A DNA stretch of 51,168 nucleotides from a virus, in the IMG/VR virus record IMGVR_UViG_3300036760_000389, positions 1 to 51,168 of that record. One strand, 5' to 3'. The notes below the pieces were generated by a model, which saw nothing but the letters and a program-made list of their open reading frames with translations, ran no database searches and was not told the DNA's origin. The stretch's first letter is position 1; every line of letters starts with the position of its first letter. The position numbers and the translations under genes are program-made. Below are positions 17,019-25,772 of the stretch, piece by piece.

Positions 17019-17825
17019 ATGGCAGGAACATTAATTTTATCTACAGGATGTAGGAATGGTTTAGCACAGGGTAAAGGGATTAAGGAGATGTTTGAGGATG
17101 CGGTACTTTATGGTTATGATGGTTCAGTCCCAGCGACTGCAGATGTCGCACCCACCGGTAATCTTTTATTCAAGCTTACTAAAGATGGCGCAGCTCTTAC
17201 AGCATCAACAGTCTCAACAAGGCAAGAAGCTAATGTTACTTGTGTGAAGGGAAGTACGAATGATACAGTCACCCTTATATGCTCTACTCCATCTAAGACC
17301 CTTGTGTATACTCAGGTTGCTGGGGATAGCACGAATGATATCCTTGCAACAAGTCTTGCGACGGCTATTAATGCTGATGCTACTCTAAGTCCTGTGATGG
17401 AAGCTATTGCTATTATAGGTGCGGGGGTTACAGAAGCAGTTTTATATCTTAGGGCAAGATATGCTGGTGAGCCATTTGTAATAACAAGCATCACAGGTTC
17501 TGGTGGGATCACTACTACACTGAATGATATAACCGCTAATGCTAGAATCAACAGCCTCCACCTTGGTACAGCGACACTGGGTTATGTTGAGAAGGAAACC
17601 GCATATGATTGGGAAGGTGTTGGTCTTATTGCTGGAACTTGCTCATACGCCAGGTTTGTTCATAATAATGATCTTGGGACTAACAATGCAACCGATCCAA
17701 GGTTGCAGATGAATGTAGCAACTTCTGGTGCAGCATTAAATCTTGCTGGTTCTACTGGAATCGTGGTCGGTGGCCCTGTACTTGTATCTTCGTTCAAACT
17801 CAACATTAAGTACTTGGTGAGCTAA
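17019..17825 (+). CDS. tail structural protein, 268 aa
   Basis: A start near LILSTGCRNGLAQGKGIKEM precedes a Thr/Ala-rich beta region with an internal helical segment (STNDILATSLATAINADATL). Low charge and repetitive Thr suggest a virion protein of the tail tip. AAAGGAGGAG lies upstream. No specific family recognised. Confidence 0.65.
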   Translation: MAGTLILSTGCRNGLAQGKGIKEMFEDAVLYGYDGSVPATADVAPTGNLLFKLTKDGAALTASTVSTRQEANVTCVKGSTNDTVTLICSTPSKTLVYTQVAGDSTNDILATSLATAINADATLSPVMEAIAIIGAGVTEAVLYLRARYAGEPFVITSITGSGGITTTLNDITANARINSLHLGTATLGYVEKETAYDWEGVGLIAGTCSYARFVHNNDLGTNNATDPRLQMNVATSGAALNLAGSTGIVVGGPVLVSSFKLNIKYLVS

Positions 17826-17835
17826 AGGAACTTTA

Positions 17836-20514
17836 GTGTCAAGAACCATCCGTTATTACGGTGATAAGAAACTTGCATTCGCTTACACTCCTGAGGTCGA
17901 GAGGTTATTACTTAACCTCAAGGCCTCAATGGGAGATGTACCTACTTACATGCCGACACCGTTTGTGTACAAGGATGGGACTAAGATACAGGTGATTAAG
18001 AATTTTAATGATACTATAGTTAATGTTATGTCACCATATACAACTATTGTTACCCCAGTAAAAAATGGTACACTTGAAAGGCTTATCTTAACAACTGAAT
18101 TTGGAGTTATGGCTTTTGAATTGAGTTTTGTTGGCGAAGTATATGTCTTGAAACCTGTTGATTTTACAGTAGTCTCAAATACCGAATATCGCATCTATCC
18201 AAGTTCTTATATTGACTGGGAGAAGATGGAGTTCTTCCGGGGTAGTTCGATGCACACAGATAACCATGTGGACGGGTACTTATTCGGAAATCAACCAACG
18301 GGCAAGCGTCTTCATAGTGCATATGTAACAACAAGTGCATGTGCATATAACAATTATAAGGGATATAACTATGGCGGCATGGCATATGATTTATATGCCC
18401 CATACATTACATCTTTTGCAGGCAGACATTATATCTCTCAAAATCCTGTTTATCTATATGAAGACGATTCAGGTGGAACGACTCATATTTATACTCCTTT
18501 CGGGGAGAATTGTAATCCTAAATTCGGGGCAGGTACATCTCAATCAATCCAACTTTTGAACCCTGAAATCCCAGGTCGTTTCTATATCGTTGACGCCCTT
18601 GGCAGAAGGCCTTACGAAATCGAGCCTTTAAATAACAGCGGTAAGATTATATCTGGTTCGGATGCCATATCTAAAGACCCTTGGGCACAGCAAGACCTTG
18701 GATGGTTTTATTGGATTTCGTCAAACTGGCTTGCATATCCTGAAGGTGTAAGTGAGATAAAAGATAACGATAGAACAACCGGCAAATATATGATAACTCA
18801 ACTTGCGGGGGCGATTCATACTCCAGCAAGCGGAATGTTTAGTGTGGGGTATCCTCATTGCAATATCACAGGGACTAACCTAAGTCCCAGTGTTAGTATT
18901 TACCAGGATTTCAGGCAAATGTGGGGCTGGCATACTAATCATATCGAATGCGATTATCCAGTTGTAGTCACATATCAAACTGCTAACGGGAACTCAACAA
19001 CTTATCATGCAGACATCCCATTTCACGATACAAAGATAATTGATATAAGCACACAAGATTTATATACGCCGATTCCAATTCTATATTTTTTCTATCAGAC
19101 TCAAGTAGGGGCATCAACAATGCCAAACTGGCATCGGGATCACCGCAGATATAGTGGGGATACTGTGACCCATGATGTATTTGCAACATTAGGGGGGCAG
19201 AAATATATCTACAATAAGCAGGAGCGGCATGAAATATATAACCATTATTGGACATGGCATAGCGTGCCAAGTGGGCGAGAAGCTTTTCCTGAATGGGGAG
19301 TTTATTATGAACAGGCAGAGGAGTCAAAAATAGGAACCGATAAGTTTCATATAGGTAGCGATCTTATTCGGGAAAATACATATTCGTGGATTCATCGCAC
19401 TTATTATGACCCATACCACCCTTTTTTAGATCGTTGGGCAATATTAGCAGATGTTGTTGGAGGGGCTAACAGACGCTTTACACCAACTAATGAGATATAT
19501 GATGAAACAAAACTTATGGAGTATGACTATATAGACCAAAATAACTACATTTGTTTTCTGCACGACAAACATTACGAGAAAATCCGTGATGACAAATTCT
19601 TTTATATAGATGAATCACAATGGAATCTTGTTCTCCAGGATTATACAGAGACAAAGTCTGAGGCACATAGTTATAAATTGCTTTATAAGTTGGATGGTAG
19701 CACACATGAAATCGAACTTGCCACAAATCAATGGAGTGCCGCATGGCAATTATATGCAGACAGAGATATGATATATAATCCACCTTATCATGGATGGGCT
19801 ACCTTTAAACCTCAGTTCAACAAACCTAATAACCGAAGAATATATGGGCTGTCAACTTATATATCAGACAATAGTTTCCTTTACACCTATTTGCTTGAAG
19901 ATGTGTTTCAGGAAGTAACCGGGGAGATAAATGATTACCAGGATGCATGGGGTGTTTATGTTTTCTCTCCTAAAGAAACTTTTACAACCATCCATCGGGT
20001 TATCGGGGTAATCAGTCGTGGGCGGGATGGAATAACGCAACAGGGATATAGGCAGGAATTTATTTATCCTGCAATGACTGTAAGTGATACTGTGGGGTAT
20101 GAGGCCACGGCAGAATATAGTGGGTTATTAAGTACTAAACTCGTAGGCGATAGAAATATAGCGGTGTCCCCAATGAATCCTTGTTCGGTTGGCCCTATTA
20201 CCTCTCCTATCCCAATATCTATTGCAGTTGGTGGGGAGAACCAAATTAAGGTAACAGCACAAACACATAAGGATGCAACTCATTATGTAGTGTGGGTAAG
20301 CGACCCCCGGGCTTTTCGGGGGCAGTCATGGGAGAGAGGTGGCGGAGGTAATTGGTATGGCACATTCATAACTATAAAGCCTGAGTACTTATTTACAAAC
20401 CCAAGTACGATATGCTCCCAGATAAACGGGATTGGGAATGCAGCAATATCAGAGAATAGTTTGTTCAAACCAACAACACTAATACCAGCGATAGGAGTCT
20501 ACTATCCTGAGTAA
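17836..20514 (+). CDS. large aromatic-rich tail protein, candidate receptor binder
   Basis: GTG 17836 follows AAAGGAACTTTA. The 892-residue protein is unusually rich in Tyr, Trp and His (YNNYKGYNYGGMAYDLYAP; NHYWTWHSVPSG), with no transmembrane or coiled-coil region. Position between tail nozzle-type genes, size and aromatic surface-like content suggest a tailspike or carbohydrate-binding tail protein. I see no catalytic motif. A short Gly-rich stretch (RGGGGNW) lies near residue 836. Confidence 0.55.
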   Translation: MSRTIRYYGDKKLAFAYTPEVERLLLNLKASMGDVPTYMPTPFVYKDGTKIQVIKNFNDTIVNVMSPYTTIVTPVKNGTLERLILTTEFGVMAFELSFVGEVYVLKPVDFTVVSNTEYRIYPSSYIDWEKMEFFRGSSMHTDNHVDGYLFGNQPTGKRLHSAYVTTSACAYNNYKGYNYGGMAYDLYAPYITSFAGRHYISQNPVYLYEDDSGGTTHIYTPFGENCNPKFGAGTSQSIQLLNPEIPGRFYIVDALGRRPYEIEPLNNSGKIISGSDAISKDPWAQQDLGWFYWISSNWLAYPEGVSEIKDNDRTTGKYMITQLAGAIHTPASGMFSVGYPHCNITGTNLSPSVSIYQDFRQMWGWHTNHIECDYPVVVTYQTANGNSTTYHADIPFHDTKIIDISTQDLYTPIPILYFFYQTQVGASTMPNWHRDHRRYSGDTVTHDVFATLGGQKYIYNKQERHEIYNHYWTWHSVPSGREAFPEWGVYYEQAEESKIGTDKFHIGSDLIRENTYSWIHRTYYDPYHPFLDRWAILADVVGGANRRFTPTNEIYDETKLMEYDYIDQNNYICFLHDKHYEKIRDDKFFYIDESQWNLVLQDYTETKSEAHSYKLLYKLDGSTHEIELATNQWSAAWQLYADRDMIYNPPYHGWATFKPQFNKPNNRRIYGLSTYISDNSFLYTYLLEDVFQEVTGEINDYQDAWGVYVFSPKETFTTIHRVIGVISRGRDGITQQGYRQEFIYPAMTVSDTVGYEATAEYSGLLSTKLVGDRNIAVSPMNPCSVGPITSPIPISIAVGGENQIKVTAQTHKDATHYVVWVSDPRAFRGQSWERGGGGNWYGTFITIKPEYLFTNPSTICSQINGIGNAAISENSLFKPTTLIPAIGVYYPE

Positions 20515-20532
20515 ATAAAGGAGGATACGAAT

Positions 20533-21282
20533 ATGGCAGTAATAGCGGCAGATATAGTTAGTTACAAATCAACAACGGAAGGTGATACAATGGCATGTGG
20601 GGGGGCAATTGATACAGGAACTGTAATCAGTTCTGGTACTGATAATAATTTATTTGGGGCAATTACAGGCGCTGAAGCTGCATCAGGCGTTACTAAGTAT
20701 CGCAAGATGTTCCGCAAAAACACTAACGGAGCGGATACATGGTACGCAGTCAAGGCGTGGATTTCACTCCAGCCAACAACCGGTGCATTGTCTGTCGCTC
20801 TTGGGGTGAACCATGCAGATGATACAAGAGCTAATATGAGTGAATTGACTGCATGGAGCGCAGCAGCGAAGGTGTCACTTACCTCCAGCGGTTCCGATAC
20901 GAGAAATGTTGTTATCTATGGTGAAGTTGCAGGGGTCTATACCGCTGAAACTGTAGCGTTAACAAGCACATCGGAGGTGCTTTCGACTAATACATTTGAT
21001 TTAGGAAGAGTATTTATGATAGTCCCTGCCACAACTGACACAACTACCGTCACAATTAAGCAGGGTACGGGTGGCACAACAAGGGGAGCTATTGCCTCTG
21101 GGGGCAAGGTCTGTACTTATTTCAGAACAGGTGCGGATATTGACACTAAACTTGAGGGTTTCTCACACGGGGATATTGCAACAACTGGTGTGGCTGGATA
21201 TTGGCTAAAACTGATTATCCCTGCGTCTTCAATAGTAGCAACGGCAGTACCAATGAAAGTCAAGACAGAAGGTAGTGCATAA
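20533..21282 (+). CDS. tail structural beta protein, 249 aa
   Basis: AAAGGAGGATACG precedes the ATG. The 249-residue Thr/Ala/Gly-rich protein (TVTIKQGTGGTTRGAIASGG) contains a YRKMFRKNTNGADTWYAVKA segment like those in phage surface proteins. Probably a tail or fibre component; nothing enzymatic is visible. Confidence 0.6.
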   Translation: MAVIAADIVSYKSTTEGDTMACGGAIDTGTVISSGTDNNLFGAITGAEAASGVTKYRKMFRKNTNGADTWYAVKAWISLQPTTGALSVALGVNHADDTRANMSELTAWSAAAKVSLTSSGSDTRNVVIYGEVAGVYTAETVALTSTSEVLSTNTFDLGRVFMIVPATTDTTTVTIKQGTGGTTRGAIASGGKVCTYFRTGADIDTKLEGFSHGDIATTGVAGYWLKLIIPASSIVATAVPMKVKTEGSA

Positions 21283-21294
21283 GGAGTCTAATCT

Positions 21295-23337
21295 ATGGGC
21301 TTAACACGAATAACGCCTGTTAATATAACGCCACTTTCTACCGGTTGGCAGACAATTGATGTATCAAGTTACTGTCCTCCGGGGACTACGGGCATACTAT
21401 ACCAATACATTAATGCCGCTGCTGTTATAGGTTATATTTTTGGAATCAGGAAAACAGGTTCAACAGATAACAGGCCAAAAGAAACCTGTGCTGCAACACA
21501 ATACCATGGAGCGATTGGAGTAAGTACAGGATTAAGTGTTGATATTTACCTTAATTATCTTACATCTCAATCTATATATATGGTTGGGTACTTTGATGCT
21601 GATGCAGTATTTTTCACTAATGCGGTTGATAAGTCATTATCTGCAACTGCGACCCCAACAATAATTGATATATCTTCTGACACAGGTACAGATACAGCAA
21701 TCGGAGCGATTTTTAGTGTAGAAACTACTAACTATTTACAGTCTTGGTTTTTGCAAAAATATGGGAGTACAGACAATCGTCTTCAACAAGTAAGATATCA
21801 ATGTTGTGCATTTATTGGAGTTGACGCTTCTGAGCAATGTGAAGGTCAAATAGCTTCAACTACTGTAGACTTTTGGCTTATTGGATATTTTAAGGATGGG
21901 GTTACTTTCAATACAAATGCAACTGATATTAGTCTTTCTGGAATTGCTGCTTACGCTGATTTACCTGCCATAGGTGCGAATGAAAATGCAATAATCGAAG
22001 TCGTCTCAACATCACAGAGTCATAACTATGCATTCAGGAAGAACGGTGATACGACCGATGAATATCATGGAGTACCATACCATGGTTGGGCTGTAGCTGA
22101 AGCCGACGCAAGTGGGATAGTTGAAGGGAAAATCGCAAATACTGATGTTGATTTTTATTTAGGTGGGGTGTTCGGAGAGTTAGCTGTTTTGGTATCTAAG
22201 GAAGACGAACTCCTATTTAACGTGGAGGAGATTGCCAGGCTTGTATCTAAGGATGATGAACTAAAGTTTGATATAGGGATTCCGATATCGAGAGAGGATA
22301 CCTTAAAGTTCGATATTGAAGCAACTGTAGATGTATCCAAGGAAGATGAACTACAGTTTGATATTTCCGGAATCACCCTAATTGCCAAAGAAGATACCCT
22401 CGAATTTGATATTGCGACTTATACGCACAATGAAGGTACTATATACCAGAATATTGAAGTTGAGTGTGAAGCTGAAGGCTACTCAGTAAGAAGAGGGGAA
22501 ATTGATGTAGATATTACAATAGAATGTGAAGCTTCTGGTTACACAGGAAAAGTTGCGACGGTTGATTGTGATATTGAGATTACTTGTGATGCTAACTCTG
22601 GCACAGTTATTGAAGGTGATATTGTTATTGAAGCAGAAGGTACGCTTACCATTGGCAACCTTGGTACTTCTGATAACAGCATCGTAGTTGAAGTTGAAGC
22701 AACTGGTTATGCAAGAGGTGCAGGGACAGTTGATGCGGATATCATAATCGAACTTGAGGCTACAGCTTATGTAGGGATTGTGGGGATTGTAGATTGTGAT
22801 ATTGAAGTTAGTGTCGAAGCACTTGCGAATGCAACTCTAACAACAGGGGTGTATGAATGTAAAGTTGTGAATACAAAGACAGGAGCGGTGTCGCTGTATA
22901 CTAACTTTGGCTTTGACTCCTTTGCCATTGTGAATGATAAAGTCCTTGCAACAAGTCCAACAGGGATACATGAGTTGACGGGCGATCTTGATGAGACAAC
23001 AAAGATTGCAGCGAGTGTTACAACACATATAGTTGATCCTAATAATCCTGTTCCTCGAAGGGTTATGGATGGGCAGTTACTTGGCTCGGCAGCAGGACGA
23101 ATTAAAGTTACTATAACCTGCGACGATTTTCCATCGTATGAAGATATAGTAAGTAACTTAACCAACGCTATACGAAGGGCAAGGATTAAGTTCCCCGAAG
23201 GATTCTCTGGGGAACACTACACCTTCAAGATTGAAAATGTCAATGGATGTGACTTTGATTTAGATGAGTTTAAAATCGTCACGCAAGAGAAAAGTGAGAA
23301 TGCTGAAGTTGCAAGGAATGAAAGGAGGGTACGATAG
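21295..23337 (+). CDS. tail protein with two tandem repeat families
   Basis: This 680-residue protein has an N-terminal pair of similar domains (about 1-300; DVDFYLGGVF and TVDFWLIGYF recur). Next are five ~18-residue repeats of type SKEDELxFDI (about 300-375), then about six ~25-residue repeats DIxIExEAxGY (about 380-520). The C-terminal domain (about 525-680; SPTGIHELTGDLDETTKIAA, then a conserved RARIKFPEGF) looks like a tail-hub domain. Likely an elongated tail or fibre protein. AAGGAG lies upstream. Confidence 0.65.
   Translation: MGLTRITPVNITPLSTGWQTIDVSSYCPPGTTGILYQYINAAAVIGYIFGIRKTGSTDNRPKETCAATQYHGAIGVSTGLSVDIYLNYLTSQSIYMVGYFDADAVFFTNAVDKSLSATATPTIIDISSDTGTDTAIGAIFSVETTNYLQSWFLQKYGSTDNRLQQVRYQCCAFIGVDASEQCEGQIASTTVDFWLIGYFKDGVTFNTNATDISLSGIAAYADLPAIGANENAIIEVVSTSQSHNYAFRKNGDTTDEYHGVPYHGWAVAEADASGIVEGKIANTDVDFYLGGVFGELAVLVSKEDELLFNVEEIARLVSKDDELKFDIGIPISREDTLKFDIEATVDVSKEDELQFDISGITLIAKEDTLEFDIATYTHNEGTIYQNIEVECEAEGYSVRRGEIDVDITIECEASGYTGKVATVDCDIEITCDANSGTVIEGDIVIEAEGTLTIGNLGTSDNSIVVEVEATGYARGAGTVDADIIIELEATAYVGIVGIVDCDIEVSVEALANATLTTGVYECKVVNTKTGAVSLYTNFGFDSFAIVNDKVLATSPTGIHELTGDLDETTKIAASVTTHIVDPNNPVPRRVMDGQLLGSAAGRIKVTITCDDFPSYEDIVSNLTNAIRRARIKFPEGFSGEHYTFKIENVNGCDFDLDEFKIVTQEKSENAEVARNERRVR
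22190..22420 (+). repeat. tandem acidic repeats within tail gene
   Basis: Five degenerate ~54-base units encode (V/I)(S/A)(K/R)(E/D)D(E/T)LxFDI. DNA copies share GTATCTAAGGAxGA-type starts but have diverged, so the array is old rather than freshly expanded. Confidence 0.75.
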
Positions 23338-24851
23338 TGGCAAGCACACATGACGAAGTTGATGAAATTGTAACCAGTTCTACAGGGGTTGTTGAAGAAA
23401 AGTTTGCTGCGGCAATGACGTATACTGCAGATATGTATAAAGTTGTTACAGATATATTAGAACAGTTACAATCAGCATTACTTGATACAAAAACACAAAA
23501 TGCGGATGTAGAAATAGATGATGTAAGCAACCCTCCTACATTTGATGAGTTAAAGCAAGAGGTTCCTGATATGGAAGCACTTGAGAATAAACTTGAGGAT
23601 ATAATAGATACTATTGCAGAGACTGATAGACCGAACGATCCTGCTTATGTTCCAGTAACACCGGTTACTCAGATAAGTGCTGAGGATATAGCCGATCCAA
23701 AGGAGCCTCCTACTCTCACAATTCTCCCATTCACAGATAGATTAAATGATGCAAACCTCAACTTTGATTATGATATGAAGAAGCTTAGTTGGAGTGAAGA
23801 TCCTTATACTTCAACCTTATTCACCAACCTTCAGAACTGGTACAACAATGTTATCACAACTGGTGGTACAGCTATGCCCCAGTCTGTCCAAGATGCTGAG
23901 TATGCAAGGGATGTAGTAAGAGCAACGCAAGCAAAAGCGGATTCTATTAATTCAGTTATACAGGTATGGTCGAAGAGAGGGTTTGATTTACCTACAGGGG
24001 ATATTGAGAAGAAGGTTTTATCTACTGAATTAGAGTGGATGAACGCCCGACTTGATAAATCCAACGCTATCCTTGTTGAAGTGTGGAAGTTGGAGCAAGC
24101 CAACATTCATAAAGCGATTGAGGTAGGCACTGCGTTTGAAGCTAAAGCTATGGATTATGTAAATAGTATGCGGAATAGAGCGTTGCAAACCCTTATAGAA
24201 AACCTTAACATAGCTATAAAAATCATAACCGTTGAACTGGCTAAACTTGAATACAGATTTAAAGAGTTCCAAATTAAGTATCAAGTTTGGGATGCTGATA
24301 ACAAAGTGGAACTTGAGAAGATGCAAGGGTATCTGGGAGAGATGGAAGGGTATAAGGCTAAACTCTCAGGACTCCTTATGAAATATAATGTGCTGATAGA
24401 GAATATGAAGGCAGGGATTACATATAATGAAGAACAGTTAAGAGAGTTCCTGGGTTACGTCGAGATGTATAAAGTTGATGTAGGGATTGGAGTTACAAAG
24501 GCCGAGATTGGAATGAAGGCTATGACGGTTGAAGCCGCGACGTTTGATTCCATTGCTAAAGCCTACGAGGTACTTGGATCTCTTGATGCAAAGGTATATG
24601 ATGCTAATGTGCAGAAAGCGATTGCGGAAGCACAGGTTAAACTGAGAAATGCTGAGATAGAGATAGGGAATTATGAACGTACTAAAACAATGATTCTTGG
24701 TACACTTAGTGAGATAGGTAAACTTGCGGCGCAAATAATGGCTTCATCGCTGACCAGTGTGAGTGCGCAAGCGAGTATAGCCGCAGATGGAAGAGCAAGC
24801 TTGGATTATCAGTATTCAGAAAATCATAATTATGATGATACTACAATATAA
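23337..24851 (+). CDS. helical virion protein, 504 aa
   Basis: GTG 23337 overlaps the previous stop (TAGTG) and follows AAAGGAGGG. After a variable N-terminus comes SWSEDPYTSTLFTNLQNWYN (about 150-170), then long alpha-helical segments to about residue 480 (MDYVNSMRNRALQTLIENL; AEAQVKLRNAEIEIGNYER). Proteins with the NWYNNVITTGGTAMP motif occur in podovirus-type tail regions; likely a tail-tube, needle or internal protein. Confidence 0.7.
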   Translation: MASTHDEVDEIVTSSTGVVEEKFAAAMTYTADMYKVVTDILEQLQSALLDTKTQNADVEIDDVSNPPTFDELKQEVPDMEALENKLEDIIDTIAETDRPNDPAYVPVTPVTQISAEDIADPKEPPTLTILPFTDRLNDANLNFDYDMKKLSWSEDPYTSTLFTNLQNWYNNVITTGGTAMPQSVQDAEYARDVVRATQAKADSINSVIQVWSKRGFDLPTGDIEKKVLSTELEWMNARLDKSNAILVEVWKLEQANIHKAIEVGTAFEAKAMDYVNSMRNRALQTLIENLNIAIKIITVELAKLEYRFKEFQIKYQVWDADNKVELEKMQGYLGEMEGYKAKLSGLLMKYNVLIENMKAGITYNEEQLREFLGYVEMYKVDVGIGVTKAEIGMKAMTVEAATFDSIAKAYEVLGSLDAKVYDANVQKAIAEAQVKLRNAEIEIGNYERTKTMILGTLSEIGKLAAQIMASSLTSVSAQASIAADGRASLDYQYSENHNYDDTTI

Positions 24852-24863
24852 GGAGGATAGATA

Positions 24864-25772
24864 ATGGCAAGAACATACACAGATGAAGATGTAGAAGCAT
24901 TTAGTGGTGAGAATGGAACTATCTATCCACCTTCTACTACAACAAGTCCAATGGTGGTTAATGCACAACAAGAGAGATATGGTCAAAACAACAGCACCAA
25001 CCCCGCACCACCCACACCGAAGGTATTTGATGATAAAAGAGTTTCTGGGTTGTTGGATACCTTCAATTCACTTATGGAAAAAGCACAAGGGACACATAAA
25101 GCGAGAGCCGCACAGATATATAGTGGACTTGCAAGTGTAGTTGGTGGGATGATGGGTGATGTGATGAAGCAAATAGGGCAAGATACAGAGGCATCAACAT
25201 CTGCAAGAGGCCAGGATATCACAATGCGAGGGCAAGACCAAGCGTATCAACTTGGGTTGAGTAGATTATCGCTTGATGCAGCGAGTCATAGCGAAACTGC
25301 TTCGTATCATAATGCAATGTTAGGTAAGATGGCGGATGAACTTGGATTGAATAAGGAAAAATTTGCGAATGAGAAAGCTGAATTTGCTACACGGAGTGGG
25401 CTTGATGCACTGAGGGTTGCTGAAGAGCAGAAGAGGACTGGGATTGAGCAAGGCCGACTTGATATGATGAAAGATGTTGCAACATCAGGGAAGATGGAGA
25501 GTGCTATAGCACAACAGGAGAATATATATGCGAGGGGTAAAATTTCTGCACAAGAGAAATTAGGTGAGCTTGGCCAAACTTCAGGATTCTTTGGTTGGGG
25601 TGCTAAGCCTACTAAAGCACAAAATGCTGTAGATGCATTAGAAGTTCAAAGACAATCAGGACTTGCAGCTATTTATAAAAGGTATGGGACGGATCCTAAT
25701 ACTGGTGCTTTGTCATCTGTTCCTGCTGATGATGCAGTGCCGTATTGGAAGCAAATTCTTGGGGTTCAGTAA
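24864..25772 (+). CDS. internal virion-type helical protein
   Basis: The 302-residue protein has a Pro/Thr-rich start, then a helix-rich, Gln/Ala/Gly-rich body with LYSGLASVVGG-type and RGQDITMRGQDQAYQLG repeats. It ends directly in the start of the giant downstream gene (TAATG), as internal core or ejection proteins often do. AAGGAGG lies upstream. Confidence 0.62.
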   Translation: MARTYTDEDVEAFSGENGTIYPPSTTTSPMVVNAQQERYGQNNSTNPAPPTPKVFDDKRVSGLLDTFNSLMEKAQGTHKARAAQIYSGLASVVGGMMGDVMKQIGQDTEASTSARGQDITMRGQDQAYQLGLSRLSLDAASHSETASYHNAMLGKMADELGLNKEKFANEKAEFATRSGLDALRVAEEQKRTGIEQGRLDMMKDVATSGKMESAIAQQENIYARGKISAQEKLGELGQTSGFFGWGAKPTKAQNAVDALEVQRQSGLAAIYKRYGTDPNTGALSSVPADDAVPYWKQILGVQ

